Part shown: positions 44,737 through 54,067 of the stretch, in pieces
How positions within the stretch are numbered: the first letter of the stretch is position 1
Layout: each line of letters starts with the position of its first letter
NCBI GenBank assembly: GCA_024508855.1
Contig: JANINJ010000017.1
Span: forward strand, 1-57,491
Reading direction: 5' to 3'
Source of the DNA: Xanthobacteraceae bacterium
GTDB taxonomy: Bacteria > Pseudomonadota > Alphaproteobacteria > Rhizobiales > Xanthobacteraceae
Length of the DNA: 57,491 bases
Program-made: the position numbers and the translations under genes
The notes under the pieces: model-generated
Told to the model about the DNA's origin: nothing
The model's database searches: none
The model's input: the letters and a program-made list of their open reading frames with translations, nothing else

Positions 44737-45293
44737 CCGGCAAGATTCTGGTTCTCACCGCCATCGACGACGAACTAAGCAAGGCACGCGCGCCTGACGG
44801 GTTCGAGGTGATCTATACGGGCGTCGGGAAAGTGAATGCCGCCAGCGCCGCGACGCTGGCGCTATTGGTGTTGCGGCCGTCACTGGTCATCAACTACGGC
44901 ACTGCCGGCAAGATCAACGAGAAGCTGCGCGGTCTCGTCGAAGTCGCCGACGTGATCCAGCGTGACATGATCGCTGAGCCGCTGGCGCCGCGCGGCCGCA
45001 CGCCGTTCTCGCCCGACCTGGATCGTCTGTCCTCCAATCGCGATGGCGTCATCTGCGGCACCGGCGACAGTTTCGTCACCACCACCGACCCATGGCTGGT
45101 CGAGAACAAGGTCGACATCGTCGACATGGAATTGTTCGCCATTGCCCATGTCTGCCAGCGCCACAGCATTCCGTGGCGTGCTTTCAAATTCATCACCGAC
45201 GACGCCAACGACTTCGCCGCCGAGCACTGGACCGCCAACGTCGCCGACGGACAGGACCTGTTCTGGGATGCGGTGAAGGGGCTGAACGCCTAG
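44733..45293 (+). CDS. MTA/SAH-nucleosidase-like phosphorylase-fold protein
   Basis: This short 186-aa member of the purine-nucleoside-phosphorylase fold is shorter than the usual MTA/SAH nucleosidase of about 230 aa. Recognisable parts are [38 protein letters not shown], and [15 protein letters not shown] with the substrate-binding Met-Glu. The catalytic Asp is in ITDDANDFA. It would split a nucleoside such as methylthioadenosine or adenosylhomocysteine. It overlaps dapE by 4 bp. Its stop codon overlaps that of truA on the other strand. Confidence 0.82.
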   Translation: MTGKILVLTAIDDELSKARAPDGFEVIYTGVGKVNAASAATLALLVLRPSLVINYGTAGKINEKLRGLVEVADVIQRDMIAEPLAPRGRTPFSPDLDRLSSNRDGVICGTGDSFVTTTDPWLVENKVDIVDMELFAIAHVCQRHSIPWRAFKFITDDANDFAAEHWTANVADGQDLFWDAVKGLNA

Positions 45294-46027
45294 TAATCCA
45301 CGCGCACGAGATAAAGCCCGTCCGGCGGTGCGACGGGCCCACAGGCCTGACGGTTACGCGCCTCCAGCGCGCGCTGCATATCATCCGCGCTCCAGCGTCC
45401 CTCGCCGACCCATACCAGCGAACCGACCATCGAACGCACTTGGCTGTGCAGGAACGAGCGCGCCGACGTAACGATGGTGACGTCATCGCTATCGCGCGTT
45501 ACGTCAAGCTGATCCAGCGTCTTCTCCGGCGACTTCGCCTGGCACTCGGTATCGCGAAACGTCGTAAAATCGTGTTTGCCGAGCAGCCGCTGCGCGGCTT
45601 CGTGCATCGCCGCCGCATCGAGCGGCTTCGGCACGCGCCACACGCGGCCTGCGTCGATTGCAAGATTGGCGCGGCGATTGACGATGCGATAGCGATAGTG
45701 CCGCTTGATCGCCGAGAACCGCGCCTCGAACGTATCCGGCACGATATCCGCCGCCAGCACGCCGATCGGGTTCGGCCGCAGATGCGCATTAAGACCATCC
45801 CGCAGCCGGCCCGGAGGAAATACCTTCGGCATGTCGAGATGAGCGACCTGCGCCAGTGCATGGACCCCGGCATCGGTCCGCCCGGCGCCATGGACCCGGA
45901 TCGATTCGCCGCAGATCGCCTTGACGGCATCCTCCAGTGCGCCCTGCACCGAGCGCCCGTTCTCCTGCACCTGCCAGCCGCAATACGGCGAGCCATCATA
46001 TTCGATGATGAGCTTGTAACGCGGCAT
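45290..46027 (-). CDS. truA: tRNA pseudouridine(38-40) synthase TruA
   Basis: This 245-aa enzyme modifies the anticodon stem. The start [18 protein letters not shown] and the catalytic Asp in [11 protein letters not shown] (about residue 52) are diagnostic. The later RYRIVNRRA and [18 protein letters not shown] are family motifs. Its ATG overlaps the fmt stop (ATGA), which fixes the start. Confidence 0.96.
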   Translation of the reverse strand: MPRYKLIIEYDGSPYCGWQVQENGRSVQGALEDAVKAICGESIRVHGAGRTDAGVHALAQVAHLDMPKVFPPGRLRDGLNAHLRPNPIGVLAADIVPDTFEARFSAIKRHYRYRIVNRRANLAIDAGRVWRVPKPLDAAAMHEAAQRLLGKHDFTTFRDTECQAKSPEKTLDQLDVTRDSDDVTIVTSARSFLHSQVRSMVGSLVWVGEGRWSADDMQRALEARNRQACGPVAPPDGLYLVRVDY

Positions 46028-46959
46028 CAGCCGAACCGCAGCGGTGGCGCCAGCGGCGTACCACGCAGAAAATCGGCCGCCTTCATCGGCGCCTTGCCGG
46101 CACGCTGCAGTTCGAGAATGCGGATTGCGCCATCGCGACAAGCCACCGTCAGGCGATCGTCAAGCAGATCGCCGGGCCGGCCTTCGCCTTTCGCGAGTTC
46201 ACAGCGCAGGACTTTCAGTCGAACGGGCTCGCCTTCGAGCGGTACTTCACACCATGCGCCGGGAAATGGCGACAGGCCGTGAATGTGACGCAGTACTGCG
46301 CGGGCGGATCGATCCCAATCGATCCGCGCCTCGGCCTTGTCGATCTTGGCAGCATAGGTGACACCCTGCTCGCTCTGCTTCGTCAGGCGCAACTGGCCGC
46401 GCTCCAGCGCGCCCATCGCGCGCACCATCAGGTCGGCGCCGAGCGGCGCCAGAGCGTCGTGCAGATCGGCCGCGGTCATCGCATCAGAAATCGGCAGCCG
46501 TTCGGCCATCGCGACATCGCCGGTGTCGAGGCCGACGTCCATTTTCATCACCATGACGCCGCTCTCGGCATCGCCTTCCATCACCGCACGGTTGATCGGC
46601 GCAGCGCCACGCCAGCGCGGCAACAGCGACGCGTGGAGATTGTAACAACCCTGTGCCGGAGCATCGAGAATGGCTTGCGGCAGGATCATCCCGTAAGCCA
46701 CGACCACAGCGGCATCGGCGCCAAAGGCACGAAACTCTTCAACGGCCTCCGGCGTTTTCAGTGTCGATGGCGTCAGCACGGGAATGCCGAGCCGCTTCGC
46801 TTGCTGCGCTACGGGCGTATCTTGCAACTTCATGCCACGCCCCGCCGGCTTCGCAGCGCGCGTGTACACTGCCGCGATCTCGTGGCCATGCGCCACCAGT
46901 TCCAGCAGTGTCGGCACCGCAAATTCCGGCGTGCCCATGAAAATCAGACGAAGTGGCAT
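46027..46959 (-). CDS. fmt: Methionyl-tRNA formyltransferase
   Basis: This 310-aa enzyme formylates initiator Met-tRNA using 10-formyl-tetrahydrofolate. The catalytic region contains [20 protein letters not shown] (Asn, His) and the later [13 protein letters not shown] with the Asp. The C-terminal OB-fold tRNA-binding domain starts near residue 205. It lies 38 bp after def on the same strand, the standard def-fmt pair, with truA third. Confidence 0.97.
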   Translation of the reverse strand: MPLRLIFMGTPEFAVPTLLELVAHGHEIAAVYTRAAKPAGRGMKLQDTPVAQQAKRLGIPVLTPSTLKTPEAVEEFRAFGADAAVVVAYGMILPQAILDAPAQGCYNLHASLLPRWRGAAPINRAVMEGDAESGVMVMKMDVGLDTGDVAMAERLPISDAMTAADLHDALAPLGADLMVRAMGALERGQLRLTKQSEQGVTYAAKIDKAEARIDWDRSARAVLRHIHGLSPFPGAWCEVPLEGEPVRLKVLRCELAKGEGRPGDLLDDRLTVACRDGAIRILELQRAGKAPMKAADFLRGTPLAPPLRFG

Positions 46960-46997
46960 GTGTTATGGCCGATCTGTCGCAGCCGGCGGCGCGGCGA

Positions 46998-47531
46998 TCA
47001 TTTCGCCGCCAGCTTCGCCGCCTTGGTGAACTTCTTCATCACGCGGTCGCGCTTCAACTTCGAGAGATAATCGACGAAAAGCACACCGTTCAGGTGATCG
47101 ATCTCGTGCTGAATGCAGGTGGCGTAGAGTCCCTCCGCATCTTCCTCGTGAACCTTGCCGTCAAGATCCAGGAAACGAACCCGGACACGCGCGGGCCGCT
47201 CGACCTCTTCATAATATTCCGGGATCGACAGGCAGCCTTCCTCATAGACCGACAGTTCCTCCGAGGCTGACACGATTTCCGGATTGATGAACACGCGCGG
47301 GCGCGGCTTGATTTCTTCCTCGCCGTCCTTGTCGCGTTTGGCGATATCCATGGTGATCAAACGTAGCGGTTGCGCGATCTGGATCGCCGCGAGCCCGATG
47401 CCGGGGGCGTCATACATGGTTTCCAGCATGTCGTCGGCAAGCTTGCGGATTTCCGCGTTGACGGTTTCAACCGGCTTCGAGACCAGCCGAAGTTGCTTGT
47501 CGGGAATGATAATGATTTCGCGAATGGCCAT
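46998..47531 (-). CDS. def: Peptide deformylase
   Basis: This 177-aa metalloenzyme removes the N-formyl group from new proteins. All three motifs are present: [11 protein letters not shown], the metal Cys in [11 protein letters not shown], and the metal His pair in QHEIDHLNG. It is the first gene of def-fmt-truA. Upstream it is divergent from rmuC. Confidence 0.97.
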   Translation of the reverse strand: MAIREIIIIPDKQLRLVSKPVETVNAEIRKLADDMLETMYDAPGIGLAAIQIAQPLRLITMDIAKRDKDGEEEIKPRPRVFINPEIVSASEELSVYEEGCLSIPEYYEEVERPARVRVRFLDLDGKVHEEDAEGLYATCIQHEIDHLNGVLFVDYLSKLKRDRVMKKFTKAAKLAAK

Positions 47532-47700
47532 GGCGGCGATGTAATGCGGGCGGTTGCCGCGGTCAATCTGAAGATCGTCAGCGCAGGCGGGCGCGGTCGG
47601 AGGCCATTATGAGAAAATTAACCATGAAAATCAGGGTTTCATTAACCATAAATGTTCCCTCTTCGTTCGCGTTTGACGCCGAATCGGCTACAACTGCGGG

Positions 47701-48918
47701 ATGAATGAAGTCCTTTTCCTGATCGGCGATGTTCCCGTGACCATGGGGATCGCACTTGTCGCGTTCGGCGTGCTGGCGCTGGTGTTGCTGCTGTCGATCG
47801 TCATTGTCATCGCTCGGTCGGGCCGCACCGGCGCGGCCATGGCCATGGCGCAGGCGATCCGTGCCGATGAACTCGAGGAGCGCCTGAGCGACGTGCTGCG
47901 CGCCCAGAACGAGGCGACCGGGCGCGTCGATGCCATGGGGCAGGCCCTGGCCGGACGTCAGGCCGAGATGGCCCGCGCCGTGAGTGAACGGCTCGATTCC
48001 GTGACCCACCGCGTCGGTCAGTCCATGGAGCAGACCACGCGCAACACCATGGACAGCCTGCGCGTCCTGCACGAACGGCTGGGCATCATCGACAGCGCCC
48101 ACAAAAATCTCACCGACCTCACCTCGCAGGTGACGACGTTGCGCGACGTGCTTGCCAACAAGCAGTCGCGCGGCGCATTCGGGCAGGCGCGGATGGAAGC
48201 CATCGTGCAAGATGGCATGCCGCAGGGCTCTTACGAATTCCAACATACGCTCTCCACCGGCAAGCGACCCGATTGCGTGGTCTTTCTGCCGGACCAGCGG
48301 CCGCTCTGCATCGATGCGAAGTTTCCGCTCGAGGCGATCACCGCGCTGCATGACGCGCGATCCGACGAGGAGAAGAAATACGCCACGCAACGGCTGCGGC
48401 AGGACGTGATGAAACACGTCACCGATATCGCCGAGAAATACCTGATCGCTGGCGAAACGCAGGACACCGCGCTGATGTTCGTGCCGTCGGAATCGGTCTA
48501 TGCCGAAATTCACGACGGCTTCGACGACGTCATCCAGAAGGCCTATCGCGCCCGCGTCGTGCTGGTGTCGCCGTCGTTACTGATGCTGGCGATTCAGGTG
48601 ATGCAGCAAATCCTCAAGGATGCGCGAATGCGCGATGCGGCCGATCAGGTTCGCACCGAAGTCATGAACATGATGGGCGACGTGGAGCGGCTGCGCGACC
48701 GCGTCAGCAAGCTTGGCAGCCACTTCGATCAGGTCAGCGAAGATGTCCGGCAGGTGCTGATTTCGGTCAACAAGATCGGCAAGCGCGCAGCGAAGATCGA
48801 GGAACTCGATTTCAGCAAAGACGATACGGCTGTCGAAGTTGCAACACCGCGCATCGTCAAAGCCGGCAATCCCGATCTGTTTCCGGCGCCGCCACGAAAG
48901 CTGCAGGCCGGAGAGTAA
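47701..48918 (+). CDS. rmuC: DNA recombination protein RmuC
   Basis: This 405-aa protein has an N-terminal membrane anchor (VPVTMGIALVAFGVLALVLLL), then a long coiled coil (about residues 50-150). The RmuC nuclease-like domain contains GAFGQARMEAIV, CVVFLPDQRPLCIDAKFPLEA and VMFVPSESVYAEI-type strands (FVPSESVYAE). RmuC limits recombination between short inverted repeats. The 169-bp gap before it is AT-rich and shared with divergent def. Confidence 0.94.
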   Translation: MNEVLFLIGDVPVTMGIALVAFGVLALVLLLSIVIVIARSGRTGAAMAMAQAIRADELEERLSDVLRAQNEATGRVDAMGQALAGRQAEMARAVSERLDSVTHRVGQSMEQTTRNTMDSLRVLHERLGIIDSAHKNLTDLTSQVTTLRDVLANKQSRGAFGQARMEAIVQDGMPQGSYEFQHTLSTGKRPDCVVFLPDQRPLCIDAKFPLEAITALHDARSDEEKKYATQRLRQDVMKHVTDIAEKYLIAGETQDTALMFVPSESVYAEIHDGFDDVIQKAYRARVVLVSPSLLMLAIQVMQQILKDARMRDAADQVRTEVMNMMGDVERLRDRVSKLGSHFDQVSEDVRQVLISVNKIGKRAAKIEELDFSKDDTAVEVATPRIVKAGNPDLFPAPPRKLQAGE

Positions 48919-49016
48919 TCCGGCCACGACACCCTGCGACTGTTCGCGTAAGTTGGCCACAGGCCCGACCCGATAATGCGGGAGGGAAAGCCGGACGAAT
49001 CTGCTAGCACTGCAGC

Positions 49017-50393
49017 ATGACCGGCGCTCCCGATAGCCTGACCGAGACGGCATCTGCACTGAAACCCCGCGCCTCGTGGCGCGAGGCCATGGCCGTGTAT
49101 CTGCAGCCGCGCGTGCTGATCGTGCTGTTCCTCGGCTTCTCCTCGGGATTGCCGCTCGCGCTATCGGGATCGACCCTTCTGGTATGGATGCGTGAATCCG
49201 GCGTCGATCTCGGCACCATCGGCCTGTTTGCACTGGTCGGCACCCCCTACACCCTGAAATTCATCTGGGCGCCGTTGGTCGATGCACTGCATATCCCGGG
49301 CTTCACCAAGGTCTTTGGCCGCCGCCGCGGCTGGCTGGTGTTCTCGCAACTGCTGTTGATCGTCGCGATCCTGCTGCTGGCGCTGACCGACCCGGCCCGC
49401 TCTCCACTGTTCGTCGCGCTCGGCGCGCTGCTGGTCGCCGCGACTTCCGCGACGCAGGACATCGTGGTCGATGCCTTCCGTGTCGAGAGCCTGCCGGAGA
49501 GCGAGCAGGCCGCCGGCATGGCATCCTACGTCGCCGCCTATCGGGTCGGCATGCTGGTATCGACCGCCGGAGCGCTGTTCATCGTCAGTGCATTCGAGAG
49601 CACCGGCCTGATGCGCTCGAAAGCGTGGATGTGGGGTTATGTCGTGATGGCGGCGATGGTGCTGATCGGCACCGTCACCGCGCTGCTCGCCACCGAGCCG
49701 GAGCAGTCGGCGCGCACCGAAGCCGCGACCAGCGCCGAAAGCGCCTTCACTCGCGTCACCAACGCCGCCATCGGCGCATTCTCGGAATTCCTGTCGCGCA
49801 AGGATGCCTGGGCGGCACTGGCCTTTGTCGTGCTGTACAAATTCACTGACGCGTTTTCCGGCACCATGACGGCGCCGTTCGTCATCGACCTCGGCTTCTC
49901 GCGCAATGACTACGCCGCCATCGTCAAGGGCGTCGGCCTCGCGGCAACCTTGATCGGCGGTTTTGCCGGCGGCTATCTGGCGCGGGCCTATTCGTTGCCG
50001 GCGAGTTTATGGATCGGCGGTATATTGCAGGCGATCGCCAACCTGTCGTTCTCATGGCTCGCGATTGTCGGCGTCAATCAGTGGGCGCTGGCGTTGGCGA
50101 TCACGGCGGAAAACTTCACCAGCGCCATCGGCACCGTCATCTTCGTCGCCTATCTATCGGCTCTGTGCAAAAATCCGCTGCACACGGCAACACAATATGC
50201 ATTGCTGACAGCACTCGCCGCCGTCGGCCGCACCTATCTATCATCGGGCGCGGGTTACGTCGCCAAGGCGACCGGCTGGCCGCTGTTCTTCATGATTTGC
50301 GTCGTGGTAGCGGTGCCGAGCCTGGTCCTGCTGATGTGGCTGCAACGACGCGGCCATTTCGACGGGCTCGGCGAGAAATCGCCGAATAACTAG
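49017..50393 (+). CDS. AmpG-family MFS permease
   Basis: This 458-aa transporter has 12 to 14 membrane segments. The start matches the AmpG family (VLIVLFLGFSSGLPLALSGSTL, VWMRESGVDLGTIGLFALVGTPYTLKFIWAPLVDAL), as does ATQDIVVDAFRVESL. AmpG imports anhydro-muropeptides for cell-wall recycling and beta-lactamase control. Related alphaproteobacterial paralogues may carry other substrates. The stop is followed at once by the 31-bp palindrome. Confidence 0.88.
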   Translation: MTGAPDSLTETASALKPRASWREAMAVYLQPRVLIVLFLGFSSGLPLALSGSTLLVWMRESGVDLGTIGLFALVGTPYTLKFIWAPLVDALHIPGFTKVFGRRRGWLVFSQLLLIVAILLLALTDPARSPLFVALGALLVAATSATQDIVVDAFRVESLPESEQAAGMASYVAAYRVGMLVSTAGALFIVSAFESTGLMRSKAWMWGYVVMAAMVLIGTVTALLATEPEQSARTEAATSAESAFTRVTNAAIGAFSEFLSRKDAWAALAFVVLYKFTDAFSGTMTAPFVIDLGFSRNDYAAIVKGVGLAATLIGGFAGGYLARAYSLPASLWIGGILQAIANLSFSWLAIVGVNQWALALAITAENFTSAIGTVIFVAYLSALCKNPLHTATQYALLTALAAVGRTYLSSGAGYVAKATGWPLFFMICVVVAVPSLVLLMWLQRRGHFDGLGEKSPNN

Positions 50394-50423
50394 AGTCTGT
50401 TTCAACTGTGTTGAATCAGACTC
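50393..50423. terminator. Palindrome directly after the AmpG-like gene
   Basis: Arms GAGTCTGTTTCAAC and GTTGAATCAGACTC pair over 14 positions with one mismatch around TGT, starting at the last base of the stop codon. It is a strong hairpin without a T-run and may act as a transcript end for both converging genes. Confidence 0.5.
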
Positions 50424-50443
50424 GTCGCTTATCTTTTCATTGA

Positions 50444-50488
50444 GCATGATCTTATCCGAAAACCGGTTCCCACTTTTCGGGATCATGC
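50444..50488. repeat. Rhizobiales-wide dispersed palindrome
   Basis: GCATGATC (50444-50451) and GATCATGC (50481-50488) enclose CCGAAAA and TTTTCGG arms around CCGGTTCCCAC. I recognise this unit as one repeated in many Rhizobiales genomes. It ends 1 bp before the recR stop codon on the opposite strand. Confidence 0.8.
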
Positions 50489-50489
50489 G

Positions 50490-51095
50490 CTAGAACAGCG
50501 TCCGCTGACGCATCGCCGCCGACAGCGTCCCTTCGTCGAGATAGTCCAGTTCGCCGCCGACCGGCACGCCGTGCGCCAGCCGCGTGATCTTGACGTTGGC
50601 GTCCTGTAGCAGGTCGGTGATGTAATGCGCCGTGGTCTGACCATCGACCGTCGCATTCAAGGCCAGAATGATTTCGCTCACCTGCGGCCCGTGCGCGCGC
50701 GACACCAGCGTGTCGATCGCGAGATCCTCCGGCCCGATGCCGTCGAGTGGTGACAGGGTGGCGCCAAGCACATGATACAATCCGTTGACTGCATGGGCGC
50801 GTTCCAGCGCCCACAGATCGGATACGTCTGCCACCACGACGATGATCGACGGATCGCGCCGCGCATCGGTGCACACCGTACAGGGATTTTGCGTATCGAT
50901 ATTGCCGCAGGTCTTGCACACCTGAATCTTGTCGATCGCCACCTGCAGTGCCGCCGTCAGCGGCGCCATCAGCGCTTCGCGCTTTTTGATCAGGTGCAGC
51001 GCGGCGCGCCGCGCCGAACGCGGGCCGAGCCCCGGCAGCCGCGCCAGCAGCTGGATCAAGCGTTCGATCTCCGGTCCTGCAACGGCAGACGGCAT
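50490..51095 (-). CDS. recR: Recombination mediator protein RecR
   Basis: This 201-aa protein works with RecF and RecO to load RecA. The helix-hairpin-helix ([19 protein letters not shown]), the four-Cys zinc site (CKTCGN...CTVC) and the TOPRIM domain ([15 protein letters not shown]) are all visible. The ATG at 51095 lies 1 bp after the ybaB stop; upstream extension is basic and unlikely. Confidence 0.96.
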   Translation of the reverse strand: MPSAVAGPEIERLIQLLARLPGLGPRSARRAALHLIKKREALMAPLTAALQVAIDKIQVCKTCGNIDTQNPCTVCTDARRDPSIIVVVADVSDLWALERAHAVNGLYHVLGATLSPLDGIGPEDLAIDTLVSRAHGPQVSEIILALNATVDGQTTAHYITDLLQDANVKITRLAHGVPVGGELDYLDEGTLSAAMRQRTLF

Positions 51096-51096
51096 A

Positions 51097-51417
51097 TCAG
51101 GTGAGGCCCAGTCCCGGCGGCAGGCCAAGCCCGCCGGTTAATGCCTGCATCTTTTCCTGCATTGCGACTTCGGCCTTGCGGCGCGCATCGTTACAGGCAG
51201 TGACCACGAGATCTTCGAGGATTTCGCGTTCCTCGGCCTTCATCAGCGATGGGTCGATATTGATCGCCTTCACTTCCATCTTCGCGGTCATGCGCACCTG
51301 CACCATGCCGCCGCCGGAAATGCCTTCGACCTCGACGTGATCGAGTTCGTCCTGCATCGCCTTCATCTTCGATTGCAGTTGCGCGGCCTGCTTCATCATG
51401 CCGAGAAAGTCAGCCAT
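51097..51417 (-). CDS. ybaB: YbaB/EbfC nucleoid-associated protein
   Basis: This 106-aa DNA-binding dimer sits between dnaX and recR as in most bacteria. [20 protein letters not shown] at the N terminus and [20 protein letters not shown] in the middle are typical. A 21-bp gap separates it from dnaX. Confidence 0.95.
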   Translation of the reverse strand: MADFLGMMKQAAQLQSKMKAMQDELDHVEVEGISGGGMVQVRMTAKMEVKAINIDPSLMKAEEREILEDLVVTACNDARRKAEVAMQEKMQALTGGLGLPPGLGLT

Positions 51418-51438
51418 GATCGATCCTCTTCAATAGGG

Positions 51439-53286
51439 TTACTCATCGTCGCCGTCGAACGACTCCACTGGGTCTTCACCCATGTCGTCAGCGTCCGGCG
51501 TTTCGGGGGCAAGGCGGCGCACTTCGAGAATCCTGGCACCCGGAAACCGCGCCATCACATCCTGCACCCGCGGGTCGGATTCGGCGGCACGCTCGCGCTG
51601 CTCCTGCTGGGATTGCGCCTGGGACCGCAGCGTCGGCTGCCCCTGCTCGTTGGATACGATCACGGTCCAGCGGCGCCCGGTCCATTGCTCCAGCTTGCGC
51701 CCGAGATCGTTAATCAGCGTGCGCGATGCGCTGCGCTCCATCGCGACTTCGAGCCGACCGTCTTCGATACGAACCAGACGGACATCCGCTTCGAGCGCGG
51801 CCTTGGTCTGCAGATCGCGTTTCTCGGCGGCCAGCGCCACCAGTTCGGGAAACGTCGTCAGTCGAAGTTGCGGTGCGGATTGCGTCGCCTGTGCGGGCGC
51901 GGCCATCTGCGGGCGCGCCATCGTCTCGGCACTTCCACGCGGCGCAGATGCTGCGCGCGCGGCAGCTATCTGCATAGCCGATGTACCGGCCGGAGACGTG
52001 CTGCGCGGCGCTGATCCGCCGGACGACACCGGCGACGATCCGCCACCGTTCTGTTCGATCATCCGGATCGCCTCATCCGGCGTCGGCAGATCAGCGACAT
52101 AGGCAATGCGCACCAGCACCATCTCGGCGGCGGCGGCAGGCCGCGTCGCGCCCTGCACCTCGGTGATGCCCTTGAGCAGCATCTGCCACATCCGCGACAA
52201 GACGCGCATCGACAGTTTGGTGGCGAATTCGCGCGCACGCATGCGCTCCGTCTCGCCGAACACTACATTGTCGGCCGTCGCCGGAACGATTTTCACGCGG
52301 GTGACGAAATTGACGAACTCGGCGAGATCGCTCAGCACCACGATCGGATCGGCACCGACGTCATATTGCTCACGAAATTCGCTGAAGGCAGCGGCGATAT
52401 CGCCGCGCGCCAGCGCATCGAACAGATCGATCACCCGTGTACGGTCGGCGAGGCCCAGCATCTGCCGCACATCGTCGGCGCGCACCTGGCCCGCGGCATG
52501 TGCGATCGCCTGATCGAACAGCGATAGCGAATCGCGCACCGAGCCTTCGGCCGCACGGGCGATGATACCGAGCGCTTCCGGCTCGACCTCGACACTCTCC
52601 TGCCGCGCGATATTGCCGAGATGGGTCATCAGCACATCGGCCTCGACACGGCGCAAATCGAAGCGCTGGCAGCGCGACAGCACCGTCACCGGCACTTTTC
52701 GGATTTCGGTGGTCGCGAACACGAACTTGGCGTGTGCCGGCGGCTCTTCCAGCGTCTTCAGGAAGGCATTGAACGCCGCCGTCGACAGCATGTGGACTTC
52801 GTCGATGATGTAGACCTTGTAGCGCGCGCTGGAAGGAGCATAGCGTACGCTATCATTGATCTGCCGCACGTCGTCGACGCCGGTGTGCGAGGCAGCGTCC
52901 ATCTCCAGCACGTCGATGTGCCGGCTCTCCATGATCGCCTGACAGTGCGTGCCGAGCGTCGGCATATGGACCGTCGGCCCCTTGATCGAACCATCAGGCA
53001 GTTCGTAATTCAGCGCACGCGCCAGAATTCGCGCGGTGGTGGTTTTGCCGACACCGCGCACGCCGGTGAGAATCCATGCCTGCGGAATGCGCCCCGTCTC
53101 GAATGCATTCGAGATGGTGCGGACCAGCGCTTCCTGGCCGATCAGATTGTCGAAATTGGTCGGGCGATACTTGCGCGCCAGCACACGATAGTTGCCACGA
53201 GAGGCATCCGGCGCACTGCCGAGATCGAAGCCGCTCTGGCCGTCATCGGAGCTTGGGGGAGTTGCAGGCGTGCCAGCGTCGGTCAT
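51439..53286 (-). CDS. dnaX: DNA polymerase III subunits gamma/tau
   Basis: This 615-aa clamp-loader ATPase has Walker A GVRGVGKTTTAR near residue 60, DEVHMLSTAAFNAFLKTLEEP (Walker B and sensor region), and RVSVRD-type lid segments, then Ala-rich and C-terminal tau regions. The zinc-binding Cys cluster usual after Walker A is missing; only one Cys remains in TLGTHCQAIME. This is also how I recall Rhizobiales DnaX. It is the first protein gene after ffs in the ffs-dnaX-ybaB-recR order. Confidence 0.96.
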   Translation of the reverse strand: MTDAGTPATPPSSDDGQSGFDLGSAPDASRGNYRVLARKYRPTNFDNLIGQEALVRTISNAFETGRIPQAWILTGVRGVGKTTTARILARALNYELPDGSIKGPTVHMPTLGTHCQAIMESRHIDVLEMDAASHTGVDDVRQINDSVRYAPSSARYKVYIIDEVHMLSTAAFNAFLKTLEEPPAHAKFVFATTEIRKVPVTVLSRCQRFDLRRVEADVLMTHLGNIARQESVEVEPEALGIIARAAEGSVRDSLSLFDQAIAHAAGQVRADDVRQMLGLADRTRVIDLFDALARGDIAAAFSEFREQYDVGADPIVVLSDLAEFVNFVTRVKIVPATADNVVFGETERMRAREFATKLSMRVLSRMWQMLLKGITEVQGATRPAAAAEMVLVRIAYVADLPTPDEAIRMIEQNGGGSSPVSSGGSAPRSTSPAGTSAMQIAAARAASAPRGSAETMARPQMAAPAQATQSAPQLRLTTFPELVALAAEKRDLQTKAALEADVRLVRIEDGRLEVAMERSASRTLINDLGRKLEQWTGRRWTVIVSNEQGQPTLRSQAQSQQEQRERAAESDPRVQDVMARFPGARILEVRRLAPETPDADDMGEDPVESFDGDDE

Positions 53287-53422
53287 CGAACGATCCGCAA
53301 TTGAAGTGTCTCACGTGGCCGGCTTGCGGAATAACCGACGCATCCCCGGCGAACGGCACCGTTCGCTGCAGAACATGCGCCTTGTCCGTTGAACAGGGCA
53401 ACAGATCGCCCGAAAACAAGGT

Positions 53423-53519
53423 AGGAGACTGACGAGCGACCCGATCCGGACCTCGTTAGGGCTGCTTCCTTCCGGACCTGACCCGGTTGGCGAGTGGCTC
53501 GTCCACCGCCAATCTCCCG
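53423..53519 (-). ncRNA. ffs: Signal recognition particle RNA (4.5S, small type)
   Basis: The minus strand contains the universal SRP core GGTCAGGTCCGGAAGGAAGC followed by AGCC. Outer pairing is GGAGATTGGCG with its partner CGTCAGTCTCC, giving a stem-loop of about 95 nt. The position just before dnaX is conserved in Alphaproteobacteria. The exact ends are uncertain by a few bases. Confidence 0.93.
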
Positions 53520-53643
53520 GTCCCTATTTGGGGCCAAAGCGGTCAGAAAGCAAGCCGGGAGACGATGGAGGCGGGCATGGTTCCGCTCGGGTTGTTTCAG
53601 GCCCCGCACTCTGCAAAAATGCCGCACCCGCTCGAGATGATGT

Positions 53644-54063
53644 ATGCCCTCCGCCGATTGGTCGCTCCACCCCCAACTTGCCGACGACACCCTGGCGATC
53701 GGCGATCTGGCGCTGAGCCGCGTTCTGCTCAGCAAGGACGCCAACTACCCATGGCTGGTGCTGGTCCCGCGCCGGGCCGGCGCGGTGGAGATCATCGACC
53801 TCGAAGAAGCCGAACAGGCACAACTGATGACGGAAATCGCCCGCGTCTCGCGAGCGCTGAAAGAGGTCACCGGATGCCACAAGCTGAATGTCGCAGCGCT
53901 CGGCAACGCGGTGCCGCAGCTTCATGTCCACTTCATCGCGCGCCATACCACCGACGCAGCATGGCCGCGGCCGATCTGGGGCACGGCGCCGCCGCGAGCC
54001 TACGATCCGCGGGAAGTTGAAAAATTTATCGGTGCGCTACGCGCCAGAATCGGGCTTGATTGA
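53644..54063 (+). CDS. HIT-family hydrolase
   Basis: This 139-aa protein begins with DDTLAIGDLALSRVLL and has the HIT segment as VPQLHVHFIARHTTDAAWP. The first two His of the HxHxH motif are present. The third position is Ile, followed later by His in ARHTT, the pattern of the Ap4A-phosphorylase/GalT-like subgroup rather than classical HINT. It lies 4 bp before nudC, which also cleaves dinucleotides. Confidence 0.85.
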   Translation: MPSADWSLHPQLADDTLAIGDLALSRVLLSKDANYPWLVLVPRRAGAVEIIDLEEAEQAQLMTEIARVSRALKEVTGCHKLNVAALGNAVPQLHVHFIARHTTDAAWPRPIWGTAPPRAYDPREVEKFIGALRARIGLD

Positions 54064-54067
54064 GTTC

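Noticed and set aside
53400-53423. Terminator just after the SRP RNA
   Set aside because: A short GGGC/GCCC pairing exists beyond the RNA end, but without a T-run, so it is not claimed.
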